Positions 35,852 through 44,762 of a stretch of DNA of 64,000 nucleotides are shown piece after piece. Numbering within the stretch: the stretch's first letter is position 1; every line of letters begins with the position of its first letter. The DNA comes from Gemmobacter caeruleus. Lineage in GTDB: Bacteria; Pseudomonadota; Alphaproteobacteria; Rhodobacterales; Rhodobacteraceae. The stretch is from positions 171,763 to 235,762 of the forward strand of contig NZ_VKKX01000044.1 of the NCBI RefSeq assembly GCF_008271655.1, in the 5' to 3' direction. The notes under the pieces were generated by a model. That model worked only from the letters and a program-made list of their open reading frames with translations, did no database searches and was not told the origin of the DNA. A program made the translations under genes and the position numbers.

Positions 35852-35894
35852 GGCCCCCGGCAACGGGGGCCTTCGACTTTTCGCAGAAAAGTCG
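35852..35894. terminator. Tandem hairpin terminator between ilvN and an enoyl-CoA hydratase gene
   Basis: GGCCCCCG-GCAA-CGGGGGCC (35852-35871) is followed by a T-rich tail, then CGACTTTT-CGCAG-AAAAGTCG (35874-35894), a perfect eight-pair stem giving T-runs on both strands. It can stop both converging transcripts. Confidence 0.8.
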
Positions 35895-35903
35895 GGCGCG
35901 GGT

Positions 35904-36677
35904 TCAGGCGCCGGTGAAGCGGGGGGCGCGTTTCTCCAGAAAGGCCGCCACGCCTTCGCGGAAATCGGCGCTTTTGCCGGCCTCGCCTTGCAGGCGCGCT
36001 TCAAGGGCCAGTTGGTCGGGAAGATCATGATCCCAGCTTTGGCGCAGCGCCTGTTTCAGCGCGCGATAGGCCCCGGTCGGGCCTTGCGCCAGGTGGGCCG
36101 CGCGCGCGGCGACATGGGCGGCAAAGGCATCATCGGCCACGCATTCATAGATCATGCCCCAGCTTTCCGCCTGACGCGCGGTGATCTTGTCGGCAAAGAG
36201 GCAGGCCCCCATGGCGCGGGCGGCGCCGATCTGGCGCGGCAGCCACCAGGTGCCGCCGGCATCGGGAATGAGGCCGATCCGGGTGAAGGCCTGGATGAAG
36301 CTCGCGCTTTCCGTGGCGATCACCACATCGGCGGCCAGGGCGAGATTGGCCCCCGCCCCGGCCGCCGCGCCATTCACCGCCGCGATGGTGGGCAGCTTGC
36401 AATCGTAGATCGCCTTCAGCAGCGGCACATATTCGTCATTCAGGATCTGCTCGAACGGCACTTCGGCGCCGAGGCTCTGCGCATCGGCCAGATCCTGCCC
36501 CGAACAGAAGGCGCGCCCGGCCCCGGTGATGACGATCACCCGCGCCTCGGCCTCGGCCTTGCGCAGGGCGGCCAGCATGTCTTGCCGCAGCGCGGAGGAC
36601 AGCGCGTTCATCACCGTGGGGCGATTGAGCGTGATCGTGGCGATACCCGCCTCGAGCGTCAGAAGGATCGGGTCCAT
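35904..36677 (-). CDS. Enoyl-CoA hydratase/isomerase family protein
   Basis: A 257-residue crotonase-fold protein. Oxyanion-hole segments are visible: ITGAGRAFCSGQDLADAQ and AVNGAAAGAGANLALAADVVIA; FTRIGLIPDAGGTWWLPR is the third signature. The layout resembles PaaG/PaaF-type hydratases or isomerases of phenylacetate degradation more than FadB, but no other pathway gene is nearby. The substrate acyl-CoA is not known. Confidence 0.87.
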   Translation of the reverse strand: MDPILLTLEAGIATITLNRPTVMNALSSALRQDMLAALRKAEAEARVIVITGAGRAFCSGQDLADAQSLGAEVPFEQILNDEYVPLLKAIYDCKLPTIAAVNGAAAGAGANLALAADVVIATESASFIQAFTRIGLIPDAGGTWWLPRQIGAARAMGACLFADKITARQAESWGMIYECVADDAFAAHVAARAAHLAQGPTGAYRALKQALRQSWDHDLPDQLALEARLQGEAGKSADFREGVAAFLEKRAPRFTGA

Positions 36678-36757
36678 GGCGGGCCTTTCATCGCAGTTGC
36701 ATGCCGGAACGCGCCGACCCTAGCGGGCCTGCGCAACGGGGCAACCGGAACGGCGCG

Positions 36758-37204
36758 TCACTCCTTCAGAATCTCGCGCAGGCGGGCTTCTTCCTCGGGG
36801 GTGAGGGCGGCGGGTGCGGGGGCCTGACGGCGGCCGCGCAGCCAGAGCGCCGCCGCGCCACCGCCCAGGATCAGCATCCCCGGGCCGGCCAGCCACAGAA
36901 GCCAGTTCGCCCCGCTGGCGCGCGGCTCGAACAGCACAAACTCGCCGTAGCGATCGACGATGTAATCCACCACCGCGTCGTCGCTGTCGCCCGCCACCAG
37001 CCTTTCGCGCACCAGAAGCCGCAGGTCGCGGCTGATCGTGGCATTGCTGTCGTCGATATTCTCGCCCTGGCAGACCGGGCAGCGCAGCAGTTGCGAGATG
37101 GCCCGCGCGCGGGCCTCCAAGGCGGGGTCGGGCAGCATCTCGTCGGGTTGCACCGCGAAGGCGGGGCTGGCGAGGAAGGCGAGCAGGATCAGGGCCTTGC
37201 GCAT
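36758..37204 (-). CDS. ccmH: Cytochrome c maturation protein CcmH (CycL)
   Basis: A 148-residue membrane-anchored thiol protein. A signal peptide (residues 1-18) is followed by LRCPVCQGENIDDS with the redox CxxC pair that reduces apocytochrome c, and a membrane segment near 104-122. ATG 37204 begins four bases after the ccmF stop; the longer frame to 37255 would overlap ccmF. It works with CcmF in System I haem attachment. Confidence 0.92.
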   Translation of the reverse strand: MRKALILLAFLASPAFAVQPDEMLPDPALEARARAISQLLRCPVCQGENIDDSNATISRDLRLLVRERLVAGDSDDAVVDYIVDRYGEFVLFEPRASGANWLLWLAGPGMLILGGGAAALWLRGRRQAPAPAALTPEEEARLREILKE

Positions 37205-37208
37205 GTGT

Positions 37209-39176
37209 TCACTCCGCCGCGACGGCCTGGGCACGCCGGGCGCCCGCCGCCACACGATAGCGGCGGTCGCTGAGCGACATCAGCCCGCCAAGCGCCATCA
37301 GGCCCGCGCCGATCCACAGCCAGTTGGCAAAGGGTTTCCAATAGGCGCGCACCGCCCAACCGCCGCTCTCTTGCGGGTCGCCGATCACCAGATAGATGTC
37401 GCGGAACAGCCCGTAATCCAGCGCGGCCTCGGTCGTGGGCATGGCCTGCACCGGATAGACCCGCTTTTCGGGATGCAGGGTCGCGACGGCCTTGCCATTG
37501 CGCGTGACTTCCATCGTGGCAGAGGTGGAGAGGTAGTTCGGCCCCTCTTCCTCATGCACCTCGGCCAGTTTCACCTGATAGCCGTGCAGATCGAAGCTTT
37601 CGCCGACCTGCACCACCTTGATGATCTCGGTCGCCCAGCCATTCATCGCGGCCACGGCAAAGATCGTGACGCCAAGCCCGGCATGGGCGCTGGCCCTGCC
37701 CCAATCGGCGCGCGGCAGGCGGGTCAGCCGGGCGAGCCGGGCGGCAAATGCGCCGCGCCCCGTGCGGGTCCAGAGGTCAAGCAGCGCCCCCGCCACCACC
37801 CAGAGACCGAGGCCCGCCCCCACCGGCACCAGAGCCGAACGGCCGGTCTGCATGGCATAGACCAGCGCGGCCACCGCGAAGGCCAGCGCCGCCACCGGCA
37901 GCAACTGCCGCATCACCCGGCCGGCCTGGGCGCGTTTCCAGGGCAGCATGGCCCCCAGCGGCAACAGCAGCGCCAGCCCGATCATGAAGGGCGAGAAGGC
38001 CGCGTTGAAGAAGGGCGCGCCCACGCTCAGCTTGCGGTCCCACAGGAGTTCGGCGACCAGCGGCCAGACCGTGCCCACGAAGACCACGAAACTTGCCACC
38101 GCCAGCAGCAGGTTATTGGCCACCAGCGCGCTTTCGCGGCTGACCATGGCGAAGATGCCCTTCGCCTCCATCGCCGAGGCGCGCAACCCGAACAGCAGCA
38201 GCGCCCCCCCCATGAACAGGCCGAGGATGATCAGGATGAACACCCCGCGTTCGGGATCCGAGGCAAAGGAATGCACCGACGTGATGACACCCGAGCGCAC
38301 GATGAAGGTGCCGATCAGCGAAAAGCCGAAGGCGAGGATGGCCAGAAGGATGGTCCAGGCCTTCAGGCTTTCGCGCTTTTCCACCACGATGGCGGAATGC
38401 AGCAGCGCCGCGCCGAAAAGCCAGGGCATGAAGCTCGCGTTTTCCACCGGATCCCAGAACCAGAACCCGCCCCAGCCCAGTTCGTAATAGGCCCACCACG
38501 AGCCAAGCGCGATGCCGATGGTCAGGAAGATCCAGGCGGCCAGCGTCCAGGGCCGCACCCAGCGGGCCCAGGCGGCATCAATCCGCCCCTCCAGCAGCGC
38601 GGCGACGGCAAAGCTGAAAGCCATGCTCATGCCGACATAGCCGAGATAGAGGAACGGCGGATGGAAGGCGAGGCCCGGGTCTTGCAGCAAGGGGTTCAGA
38701 TCCTCGCCGTTGAACGGCGGGGTGACCAGCCGCAGGAAGGGGTTGGAGGTGAACAAAAGAAAGGACATGAAGGCCACACCGATCAGCCCCTGCACCCCCA
38801 GCACCCGCGCGCGCAGGCTTTGCGGCAACTGGCTGCCGAACAGCGCGGCACAGGCGCCGAACAGCGCCAGGATCAGCACCCAGAGCAGCAGCGACCCTTC
38901 GTGATTGCCCCAGACGCCCGAGATTTTATAGAGCATCGGCTTGTCGGTATGGCTGTTCAGCACCACCAGCCGCAGCGAGAAATCCGAGGTCACAAAGGCC
39001 CAGGTCAGCGCGCCGAAAGCCACCGCCACCAGCATCAGTTGCACCACCGCCGCGGGTTCGGCCACCGCCATCCAGCCGCGCCAGCCGCGCCACGCGCCCA
39101 CCAGCGGCAGCACCGCCTGCGCCAGCGCGACGCCAAGCGCCAGCACCAGCGCGAAATGCCCAAGCTCAACGATCAT
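37209..39176 (-). CDS. ccmF: Cytochrome c haem lyase CcmF
   Basis: A 655-residue polytopic membrane protein. The haem-handling WWD domain is WWAYYELGWGGFWFWDPVEN, WGNHEGS is the upstream family motif, and about 15 membrane segments are visible. It transfers haem from CcmE to apocytochrome c. ATG 39176 with GGGAGA upstream is preferred over 39254. Only ccmF and ccmH are here; the remaining ccm genes must be elsewhere. Confidence 0.94.
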   Translation of the reverse strand: MIVELGHFALVLALGVALAQAVLPLVGAWRGWRGWMAVAEPAAVVQLMLVAVAFGALTWAFVTSDFSLRLVVLNSHTDKPMLYKISGVWGNHEGSLLLWVLILALFGACAALFGSQLPQSLRARVLGVQGLIGVAFMSFLLFTSNPFLRLVTPPFNGEDLNPLLQDPGLAFHPPFLYLGYVGMSMAFSFAVAALLEGRIDAAWARWVRPWTLAAWIFLTIGIALGSWWAYYELGWGGFWFWDPVENASFMPWLFGAALLHSAIVVEKRESLKAWTILLAILAFGFSLIGTFIVRSGVITSVHSFASDPERGVFILIILGLFMGGALLLFGLRASAMEAKGIFAMVSRESALVANNLLLAVASFVVFVGTVWPLVAELLWDRKLSVGAPFFNAAFSPFMIGLALLLPLGAMLPWKRAQAGRVMRQLLPVAALAFAVAALVYAMQTGRSALVPVGAGLGLWVVAGALLDLWTRTGRGAFAARLARLTRLPRADWGRASAHAGLGVTIFAVAAMNGWATEIIKVVQVGESFDLHGYQVKLAEVHEEEGPNYLSTSATMEVTRNGKAVATLHPEKRVYPVQAMPTTEAALDYGLFRDIYLVIGDPQESGGWAVRAYWKPFANWLWIGAGLMALGGLMSLSDRRYRVAAGARRAQAVAAE

Positions 39177-39273
39177 GCCGGTCTCCCCTGTTCGCGGCGC
39201 GATCATAGGCGAAAGCCCGCGCCGCCGCCATGGGGCTGCGCCCACCTGTCGCAACCCTGCGACAGATGGGCGG

Positions 39274-39711
39274 TCAGACCGGCTTGCGCCCGGCCTTGCG
39301 CGTGGAAAGCAGCAGGTTGGTCTCGGAGGTCATGACGCCCTCGACATTGCGGATGCGGTGAATCACCTCGTCCAGTTCCAGCAGGGTCTGGGTCGCCAGT
39401 TCCACGATCATGTCCCATTTGCCATTGGTGGAATGCACGTTCATCACCGCCGGCAGGCCCGACAGCCGCGCCATGATCTTTTCGCCGCCGCGCCCCTCGA
39501 TCCCGATCATCATCAGCGCCCGCACCGGCGCCGCCGTCACATCGGCGCGGGTAACCACGGTAAATCCCGCGATCTCGCCGCGCAGCATCAGCCGTTCCAT
39601 CCGGCTGCGCACCGTGGCGCGGGTCAGGCCCAGCCGGTCGGCCAGATCGGAAAGCGAAGCCCGCCCGTCGCGGCGCAGCTCTGCCACAAGGCGGAGGTCA
39701 ACATCGTCCAT
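39274..39711 (-). CDS. Lrp/AsnC-family regulator of the arginine cluster
   Basis: A 145-residue protein: N-terminal HTH (DLRLVAELRRDGRASLSDLADRLGLTRATVRSRMERL) and a C-terminal RAM domain (residues about 65-140). It is divergent from arginase across 111 bases of AT-rich DNA (ATGATACATTTCGATCATATC region), so it most likely controls arginase, CtlX and ornithine cyclodeaminase with arginine or ornithine as ligand. AAGG eight bases before ATG 39711 supports this start. Confidence 0.88.
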   Translation of the reverse strand: MDDVDLRLVAELRRDGRASLSDLADRLGLTRATVRSRMERLMLRGEIAGFTVVTRADVTAAPVRALMMIGIEGRGGEKIMARLSGLPAVMNVHSTNGKWDMIVELATQTLLELDEVIHRIRNVEGVMTSETNLLLSTRKAGRKPV

Positions 39712-39822
39712 TTCGATACCTTGCCTGACCGTTTGGGGCAAATCATGATACATTTCGATCATATCACTATGGAAATCACCACCATTCGGCAAGAATTTTT
39801 CAGGGAACAGGAGAGCAAAGCC

Positions 39823-40749
39823 ATGACCAGGACCATTTTCATCGGTGCCCCGATCGACAGCGGGCAACGCCGCCCCGGCTGCCTCATGGGGCCGGCGGCC
39901 TATCGTGTCGCGGGGCTGGCGCAGGTGCTGCGCGATCTGGGCCACGCGGTCGAGGATTGGGGCGATGTCGCCCTGACCGACCTGCCCGAGGCGCAGTGCG
40001 CCAATCCCGCGGTCGATCAACTGCCCGAGACGCTGGGCTGGACCATGGCGCTGACCGAACGGGTCGATGACGCGCTGGCGGCGGGCGGCTTGCCCATCGT
40101 GCTGGGCGGCGATCATTCACTGGCGCTCGGGTCGGTGGCGGGGGCGGCGCTGAATGCCCGCCGTCTGGGGCGGCCGCTGTTCCTGCTCTGGCTTGATGCG
40201 CATAGCGATTTCCACACGCCGATGACGACGACCAGCGGCAACCTGCATGGCACGCCGGTCGCCTATATCGCCGGTCGCGACGGGTTCGACGCCTTTCCGC
40301 CCTTCCCCGCGCCGATCCCGGCCGACCGGATCTGCCTGTTTGGCATCCGTTCGGTCGATCCGGCGGAACATGCGGCGCTGTTGCAGCATGACATCGCGAT
40401 CAACGACATGCGCGTGCTGGATGAACAGGGCATCGTCGCGCCGCTGCGCAGCTTTCTGGAACGGGTGCGCGCCATGGGCGGGCTGTTGCATGTCAGCCTG
40501 GATGTCGATTTCCTCGACCCCTCCATCGCACCGGCGGTTGGCACCACGGTGCCCGGCGGCACCACCTTCCGCGAGGCGCATCTGGTGATGGAGCTTTTGC
40601 ACGAATCCGGGCTTGTCACCTCGCTTGATCTGGTGGAGCTGAACCCCTTTCTCGACGAACGCGGCCGCACGGCGAAACTGATGGTCGATCTGGTCGCCTC
40701 GCTGATGGGCAAGAAGGTGTTTGACCGCCCGACGCGGAGCTTTGCCTGA
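39823..40749 (+). CDS. rocF: Arginase
   Basis: A 308-residue ureohydrolase giving ornithine and urea from arginine. Metal ligands: VLGGDHSLALGS, LLWLDAHSDFHT, HVSLDVDFLDPSIAPAVGTTVPGG. The last two motifs are arginase-like rather than agmatinase-like. ACAGGAGAG upstream sets ATG 39823. Its TGA shares a base with the ctlX start, and ocd follows, giving an arginine to proline route. Confidence 0.92.
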   Translation: MTRTIFIGAPIDSGQRRPGCLMGPAAYRVAGLAQVLRDLGHAVEDWGDVALTDLPEAQCANPAVDQLPETLGWTMALTERVDDALAAGGLPIVLGGDHSLALGSVAGAALNARRLGRPLFLLWLDAHSDFHTPMTTTSGNLHGTPVAYIAGRDGFDAFPPFPAPIPADRICLFGIRSVDPAEHAALLQHDIAINDMRVLDEQGIVAPLRSFLERVRAMGGLLHVSLDVDFLDPSIAPAVGTTVPGGTTFREAHLVMELLHESGLVTSLDLVELNPFLDERGRTAKLMVDLVASLMGKKVFDRPTRSFA

Positions 40750-41693
40750 TGCGCCGCAATCTGCTTCAGGCACCCGAGGCGGTGGTGATGATCCGGCCAC
40801 ATGCCTTTCATCCCAACCCCGAAACCCGCGCCGACAATGCCTTTCAGCGCGACAGCGCCGAGGCCGCGACGCAGATCGCCGCCCGTGCCCGCGACGAGTT
40901 CGACGCCGCCGTGGCGATCCTGCGGGACCGGGGCGTGGCGGTGCATGTCTTTGACGATGACGGCCGCCACGACACGCCCGACAGCGTGTTTCCGAACAAC
41001 TGGTTCTCGACCCATGTCGGCGGCCATGTGGCGCTTTATCCGATGCATGCGCCCAATCGCCGCCGCGAACGGCGCGGCGATGTGGTCGAGATGCTCAAGA
41101 CCCGCTACCGCGTGCAGGATGTGATTGACTATTCCGGTCTGGAACAGGACGGGCTGGCGCTTGAGGGCACCGGGGCCATGGTGCTCGATCATGTCGGTCG
41201 CATCGCCTATACGGTGCGCTCGCATCGCGCCGATCCGGTCGCGCTGGAGCGGTTCTGCACCCATTTCGGCTATGAACCCATGGTGTTCGAGGCCCGCGAT
41301 ACGCAGGGGCGCGAGATCTATCATACCAATGTGCTGATGTGCATCGGCACCGAACTGGCGCTGGTCGGGCTGGACATGGTCACCGACCCCGCCCGCCGGG
41401 CCGAGATCGCCGCGCGTCTGGCCGAGGGCGGGCGCGAGGTCATCGCGCTGTCCGCTGCCGAAATCGCGGGCTTTGCCGGCAATGCGATCGAACTGTCGGG
41501 CGCCGATGGGCGGTTTCTGGCGCTGTCGCGCTGCGCGCATGACAGTCTGACGCCCGAAAACCGTGCGCGCATCGCCGCGATCCTGCCGATGCAGCCGCTG
41601 GCGGTGCCCACCATCGAACTGGCCGGAGGATCGGTGCGCTGCATGATCGCCGGCATCCACCTGACCCCGCGCGCCCAAGCGGCCGCCGCCTGA
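40749..41693 (+). CDS. ctlX: Arginine deiminase-related citrulline hydrolase, CtlX-like
   Basis: A 314-residue amidinotransferase-superfamily protein. The catalytic cysteine is C298 in GGSVRCMIAGIHL; FPNNWFSTH and LEGTGAMVLDH carry the conserved Asp/Asn/His-type residues. CtlX proteins hydrolyse citrulline to ornithine; dimethylarginine hydrolase is the alternative. Its place between arginase and ornithine cyclodeaminase favours an ornithine-producing role. Confidence 0.82.
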   Translation: MRRNLLQAPEAVVMIRPHAFHPNPETRADNAFQRDSAEAATQIAARARDEFDAAVAILRDRGVAVHVFDDDGRHDTPDSVFPNNWFSTHVGGHVALYPMHAPNRRRERRGDVVEMLKTRYRVQDVIDYSGLEQDGLALEGTGAMVLDHVGRIAYTVRSHRADPVALERFCTHFGYEPMVFEARDTQGREIYHTNVLMCIGTELALVGLDMVTDPARRAEIAARLAEGGREVIALSAAEIAGFAGNAIELSGADGRFLALSRCAHDSLTPENRARIAAILPMQPLAVPTIELAGGSVRCMIAGIHLTPRAQAAAA

Positions 41694-41703
41694 GGATTTT
41701 GCC

Positions 41704-42762
41704 ATGCTGACCCCCTCCCGCAACGCGCTTGTGCCTTTCGTGAGCGTTGACAACATGATGCGGCTGGTGCTGCGGATCGGCGCCGAGCGCATGATGGCCG
41801 AGCTTGCCGAGGCGATCGAAGCCGATTTCCGCCGCTGGCCGCTGTTTGACAAGACGCCCCGCGTGGCCAGCCATTCCGAGATCGGCGTGATCGAGCTGAT
41901 GCCGACCTCGGATGGTGAAACCTACGGGTTCAAATATGTGAACGGCCACCCGTCGAACATGAAGAAAGGTTTGCAAACCGTCACGGCCTTTGGCCTGCTG
42001 GCGGATGTGGCGACAGGCTATCCGCTGATGCTGAGCGAGATGACGCTGCTGACCGCGCTGCGCACCGCCGCCACCTCGGCGCTTGCCGCGAAATGGCTGG
42101 CGCCAGCGGGCGCGCGCAGCATGGCGATGATCGGCAATGGCGCCCAGTCGGAATTTCAGGCCCTGGCCTTCAAGGCGATCTGCGGCATCCGCGAGGTGCG
42201 GCTTTACGACATCGACCCCGCCGCGACCCGGAAATGCGCGCGCAACCTGGCGGGCCTCGGGCTGAATGTGGTGCCCTGCACCAGCGCCGAAGCTGCGATG
42301 GAGGGGGCGCAGATCATCACCACCTGCACCGCCGACAAGCAATATGCGACGATCCTGACCGACAACATGGTCGGCAGCGGCGTGCATATCAACGCGGTCG
42401 GCGGCGATTGCCCGGGCAAGACGGAACTGCATCGCGACATCCTGCTGCGGTCGTCGATCTTTGTCGAATATCCGCCGCAGACCCGGATCGAGGGCGAGAT
42501 CCAGCAGCTTGACCCCGATCACCCGGTGACCGAGCTGTGGCAGGTGATGACTGGCGCCGCGCCCGGCCGCCGCGATGCGCGCGAGATCACGCTGTTTGAC
42601 AGCGTGGGCTTTGCGATCGAGGATTTCAGCGCGCTGCGCTATGTCCATTCGCGGCTGAAGGACAGCGGGCTTTACCAGAATCTCGACATGATCGCCGATC
42701 CCGACGATCCGCGCGACCTGTTCGGCATGATCCTGCGGGCGGGCGCCGACGCGGCCGCCTAG
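41704..42762 (+). CDS. ocd: Ornithine cyclodeaminase
   Basis: A 352-residue NAD-dependent enzyme of the OCD/mu-crystallin family converting ornithine to proline and ammonia. Motifs: a substrate-binding stretch with GFKYVNGHPSNMKKG, ARSMAMIGNGAQSEFQ (Rossmann), and GSGVHINAVGGDCPGKTELH. It begins ten bases after ctlX. Its end overlaps the converging TehA-like gene by four bases. Confidence 0.92.
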   Translation: MLTPSRNALVPFVSVDNMMRLVLRIGAERMMAELAEAIEADFRRWPLFDKTPRVASHSEIGVIELMPTSDGETYGFKYVNGHPSNMKKGLQTVTAFGLLADVATGYPLMLSEMTLLTALRTAATSALAAKWLAPAGARSMAMIGNGAQSEFQALAFKAICGIREVRLYDIDPAATRKCARNLAGLGLNVVPCTSAEAAMEGAQIITTCTADKQYATILTDNMVGSGVHINAVGGDCPGKTELHRDILLRSSIFVEYPPQTRIEGEIQQLDPDHPVTELWQVMTGAAPGRRDAREITLFDSVGFAIEDFSALRYVHSRLKDSGLYQNLDMIADPDDPRDLFGMILRAGADAAA

Positions 42763-43763
42763 GCCTCGGCGGCGTTGGTCTTTGCGGCCAGCGTGCCCTT
42801 GGCCCAGGCTTGCAGGATGCGCAGCACGATCACCGGGATCGCCCCGACCGCCACGATCAGGAACAGCGTGGCGGTCACATCGGCGCCAATCGCATAAAGC
42901 GCGGAACACAGCGCGGCGAGCGGAAAGGTGAAGGCCCCCCACAGCGCCGAAAAGCCCGCCGCAGTAATCCAGCGCAGCCCCGACAGCAGCGCCACCGCGA
43001 TCAGCCCGGCAAGCCCGGCGCAGATCAGCGCCATGGTCCTGTCGCCCAGCCCGGCCGCGACAGTGGTCAGCAGGCTGGCCGGCGCGAGGTGAATCGCCAG
43101 AAGCGGGCGCAGCGGCGCCGGCGGGATGCGGCGGATCAACTGTCCGAGCGATACCGCCCAGATCGCCGCCGCGGCGGCGAGGCTGATCCAGAACAGCCCC
43201 TGCGCCAGCCCGGTCATCCCCAGCGGCAGCGCCGACAGCGCCCCGATGATGAAGCCCACGAAATGCAGATGCCAGACCGGCGTCACCCCCCGCCCCTCGG
43301 GCGGCGCTTGGATCAGATAGCGCAGGATCAGCGCCGCCAGCACGGCATGCAGCGCCAGCCCCGCAAAAAGCAGCCAGCGCGCGAGGCCGGGCGCATAGGG
43401 CACCAGCGCCGCCGCCGTCAGCATCAGCCCGAGCGACCCCGCCGCCAGCCCGGCCCGCCCCGGCAGCACGCGCAGATCCTCGGACACCACTGCGGGGCGG
43501 CGCGCGATCTTCACGCCATAGCCAAGGGCGGCAAAGGCCCAGAGCGCGACCGCGATCCCCAGCACCGTCTCGGCCGCCTGTTCCGGCAGGCTCAGCGCCG
43601 GCAGGGCGCGGCGCAGCGCAAGGCCCAGCCCCAGCAGCCCCATCAGCGCCGGAAACACCGCCGGCGGCATCCGGGCAAACAGCGCCGGACGGCGCGGCGG
43701 AAATTCCGGGGCCGGAAAAGTCTTGGGGCGAAACCTCGGGGGGGCGGTGTTGGGATCAGACAT
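42759..43763 (-). CDS. SLAC1/TehA-type transporter
   Basis: A 334-residue membrane protein with ten hydrophobic segments after a proline-rich cytoplasmic tail (about 1-30). The MPPAVFPALMGLLGLGLALRRA start and FVGFIIGALSALPLGM resemble the C4-dicarboxylate/tellurite-resistance TehA and SLAC1 anion-channel family. Substrate is not predictable. Confidence 0.8.
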   Translation of the reverse strand: MSDPNTAPPRFRPKTFPAPEFPPRRPALFARMPPAVFPALMGLLGLGLALRRALPALSLPEQAAETVLGIAVALWAFAALGYGVKIARRPAVVSEDLRVLPGRAGLAAGSLGLMLTAAALVPYAPGLARWLLFAGLALHAVLAALILRYLIQAPPEGRGVTPVWHLHFVGFIIGALSALPLGMTGLAQGLFWISLAAAAAIWAVSLGQLIRRIPPAPLRPLLAIHLAPASLLTTVAAGLGDRTMALICAGLAGLIAVALLSGLRWITAAGFSALWGAFTFPLAALCSALYAIGADVTATLFLIVAVGAIPVIVLRILQAWAKGTLAAKTNAAEA

Positions 43764-43838
43764 GCAAACCTCGCGATATGTGCGAAAGGCTAATCGCTTC
43801 GCCGCCGCAAGGGAAGCGCGACGAATTGCCCGCGCCCC

Positions 43839-44618
43839 TCACATCGGCAGCACCAGCGAGGTCGGCCCCAGCGGGACGATCTGCGCCCCGGTGCCCAGCT
43901 TGAACCGTGCAAGGCCCGGATTGCCGGTATCCACCGCCCCCAGATCCAGCCGCACCACGCCCGCGTCGCGTAGATGCAGCGCCGCCTGCCACAGCATTGC
44001 CCGATGTGCACCGGCGGCGCGGCCGGCGGGGCTGGTCCAGCCCAGATGATAGGTCGCGGCGCCGGCATGGATCAGAAACAGCATGGCCGCCGCCATCTCA
44101 CCCCCGGGGCTGTGGTGCAAAAGCAGGCAACGCCCCGGCCAGGCGTGCAGGAACGCCTCGGGCAGACCGCGATAGCCGCGCTGGCGCGCCTGTTCGGCAC
44201 AACGCGCCATCAGGGTGTTGCGCGCCGCCTCGCCGCCCTGGCGCAGCGCCAGCCCCTCGCTGCCGCGCAGCGCGTTGCGCCATTTGCCCGCAAGCCCGGC
44301 GCGTAGCCGGGCGGGGTCGGGCGTCAGATCCCATTCGGCATGGTGGCAGGCGGTGACCAGCGGCACGATCCCGCGCCCTGACAGCGGCGCCGTGACCACC
44401 GTCACCCCGGCATGGCGCGCCAGCCGCCGCGCCGATGCCGCGTCCAGATCGGCCCGCTGCACCAGCCGCAGGCCGCGCCGCGCCAGCCCCTGCACCCGCC
44501 CTTGCCAGAACGGCCGCGCCCCGAGCGCGGCCATCGCCTGCCCATAGGCCCAGCTTTGCTGCAAGGGCGGCGCGGGTCGCCGCGCGGCCCATTCCGATTC
44601 CGTCATCGCCTGTTCCAT
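43839..44618 (-). CDS. GNAT/FemAB-like acyltransferase
   Basis: About 259 residues from ATG 44618; 44606 and 44654 are alternatives and none has a strong ribosome site. Motifs such as KWRNALRGSEG and GRCLLLHHSPGGEMAAAMLFLIHAGAATYHLGWTS, then GAHRAMLWQAALHLRDAGVVRLDLGAVDTGNPGLARFKLGTG, match the FemAB/BioF2-like branch that transfers aminoacyl or acyl groups. Substrate unknown. Confidence 0.72.
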   Translation of the reverse strand: MEQAMTESEWAARRPAPPLQQSWAYGQAMAALGARPFWQGRVQGLARRGLRLVQRADLDAASARRLARHAGVTVVTAPLSGRGIVPLVTACHHAEWDLTPDPARLRAGLAGKWRNALRGSEGLALRQGGEAARNTLMARCAEQARQRGYRGLPEAFLHAWPGRCLLLHHSPGGEMAAAMLFLIHAGAATYHLGWTSPAGRAAGAHRAMLWQAALHLRDAGVVRLDLGAVDTGNPGLARFKLGTGAQIVPLGPTSLVLPM

Positions 44619-44663
44619 GCCGTCATTAACGGCGGCGAAAGGTTTCGGAAGCATAAAGACGGC

Positions 44664-44762
44664 ATGAGAAACCTGCCGCCTCCGCCGCGCCAGACGCTCT
44701 GGGTGCCCTTGCTGGTCGCCCTCGCGCTTTCGGCGCTGTTCCTGACCGCCCGCGCCGCCCTG
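44664..44762 (+). pseudogene. Possible 5' remnant of a membrane-protein gene
   Basis: From ATG 44664 the frame reads about 33 residues with one hydrophobic segment (TLWVPLLVALALSALFLTARAAL) and a Pro-rich start, then runs without a stop into the antisense of the sugar ABC gene ending at 44763. It resembles the beginning of a membrane or secreted protein cut off at the junction. It might instead be a chance frame in the 145-base gap; ribosome site support is weak. Confidence 0.35.
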
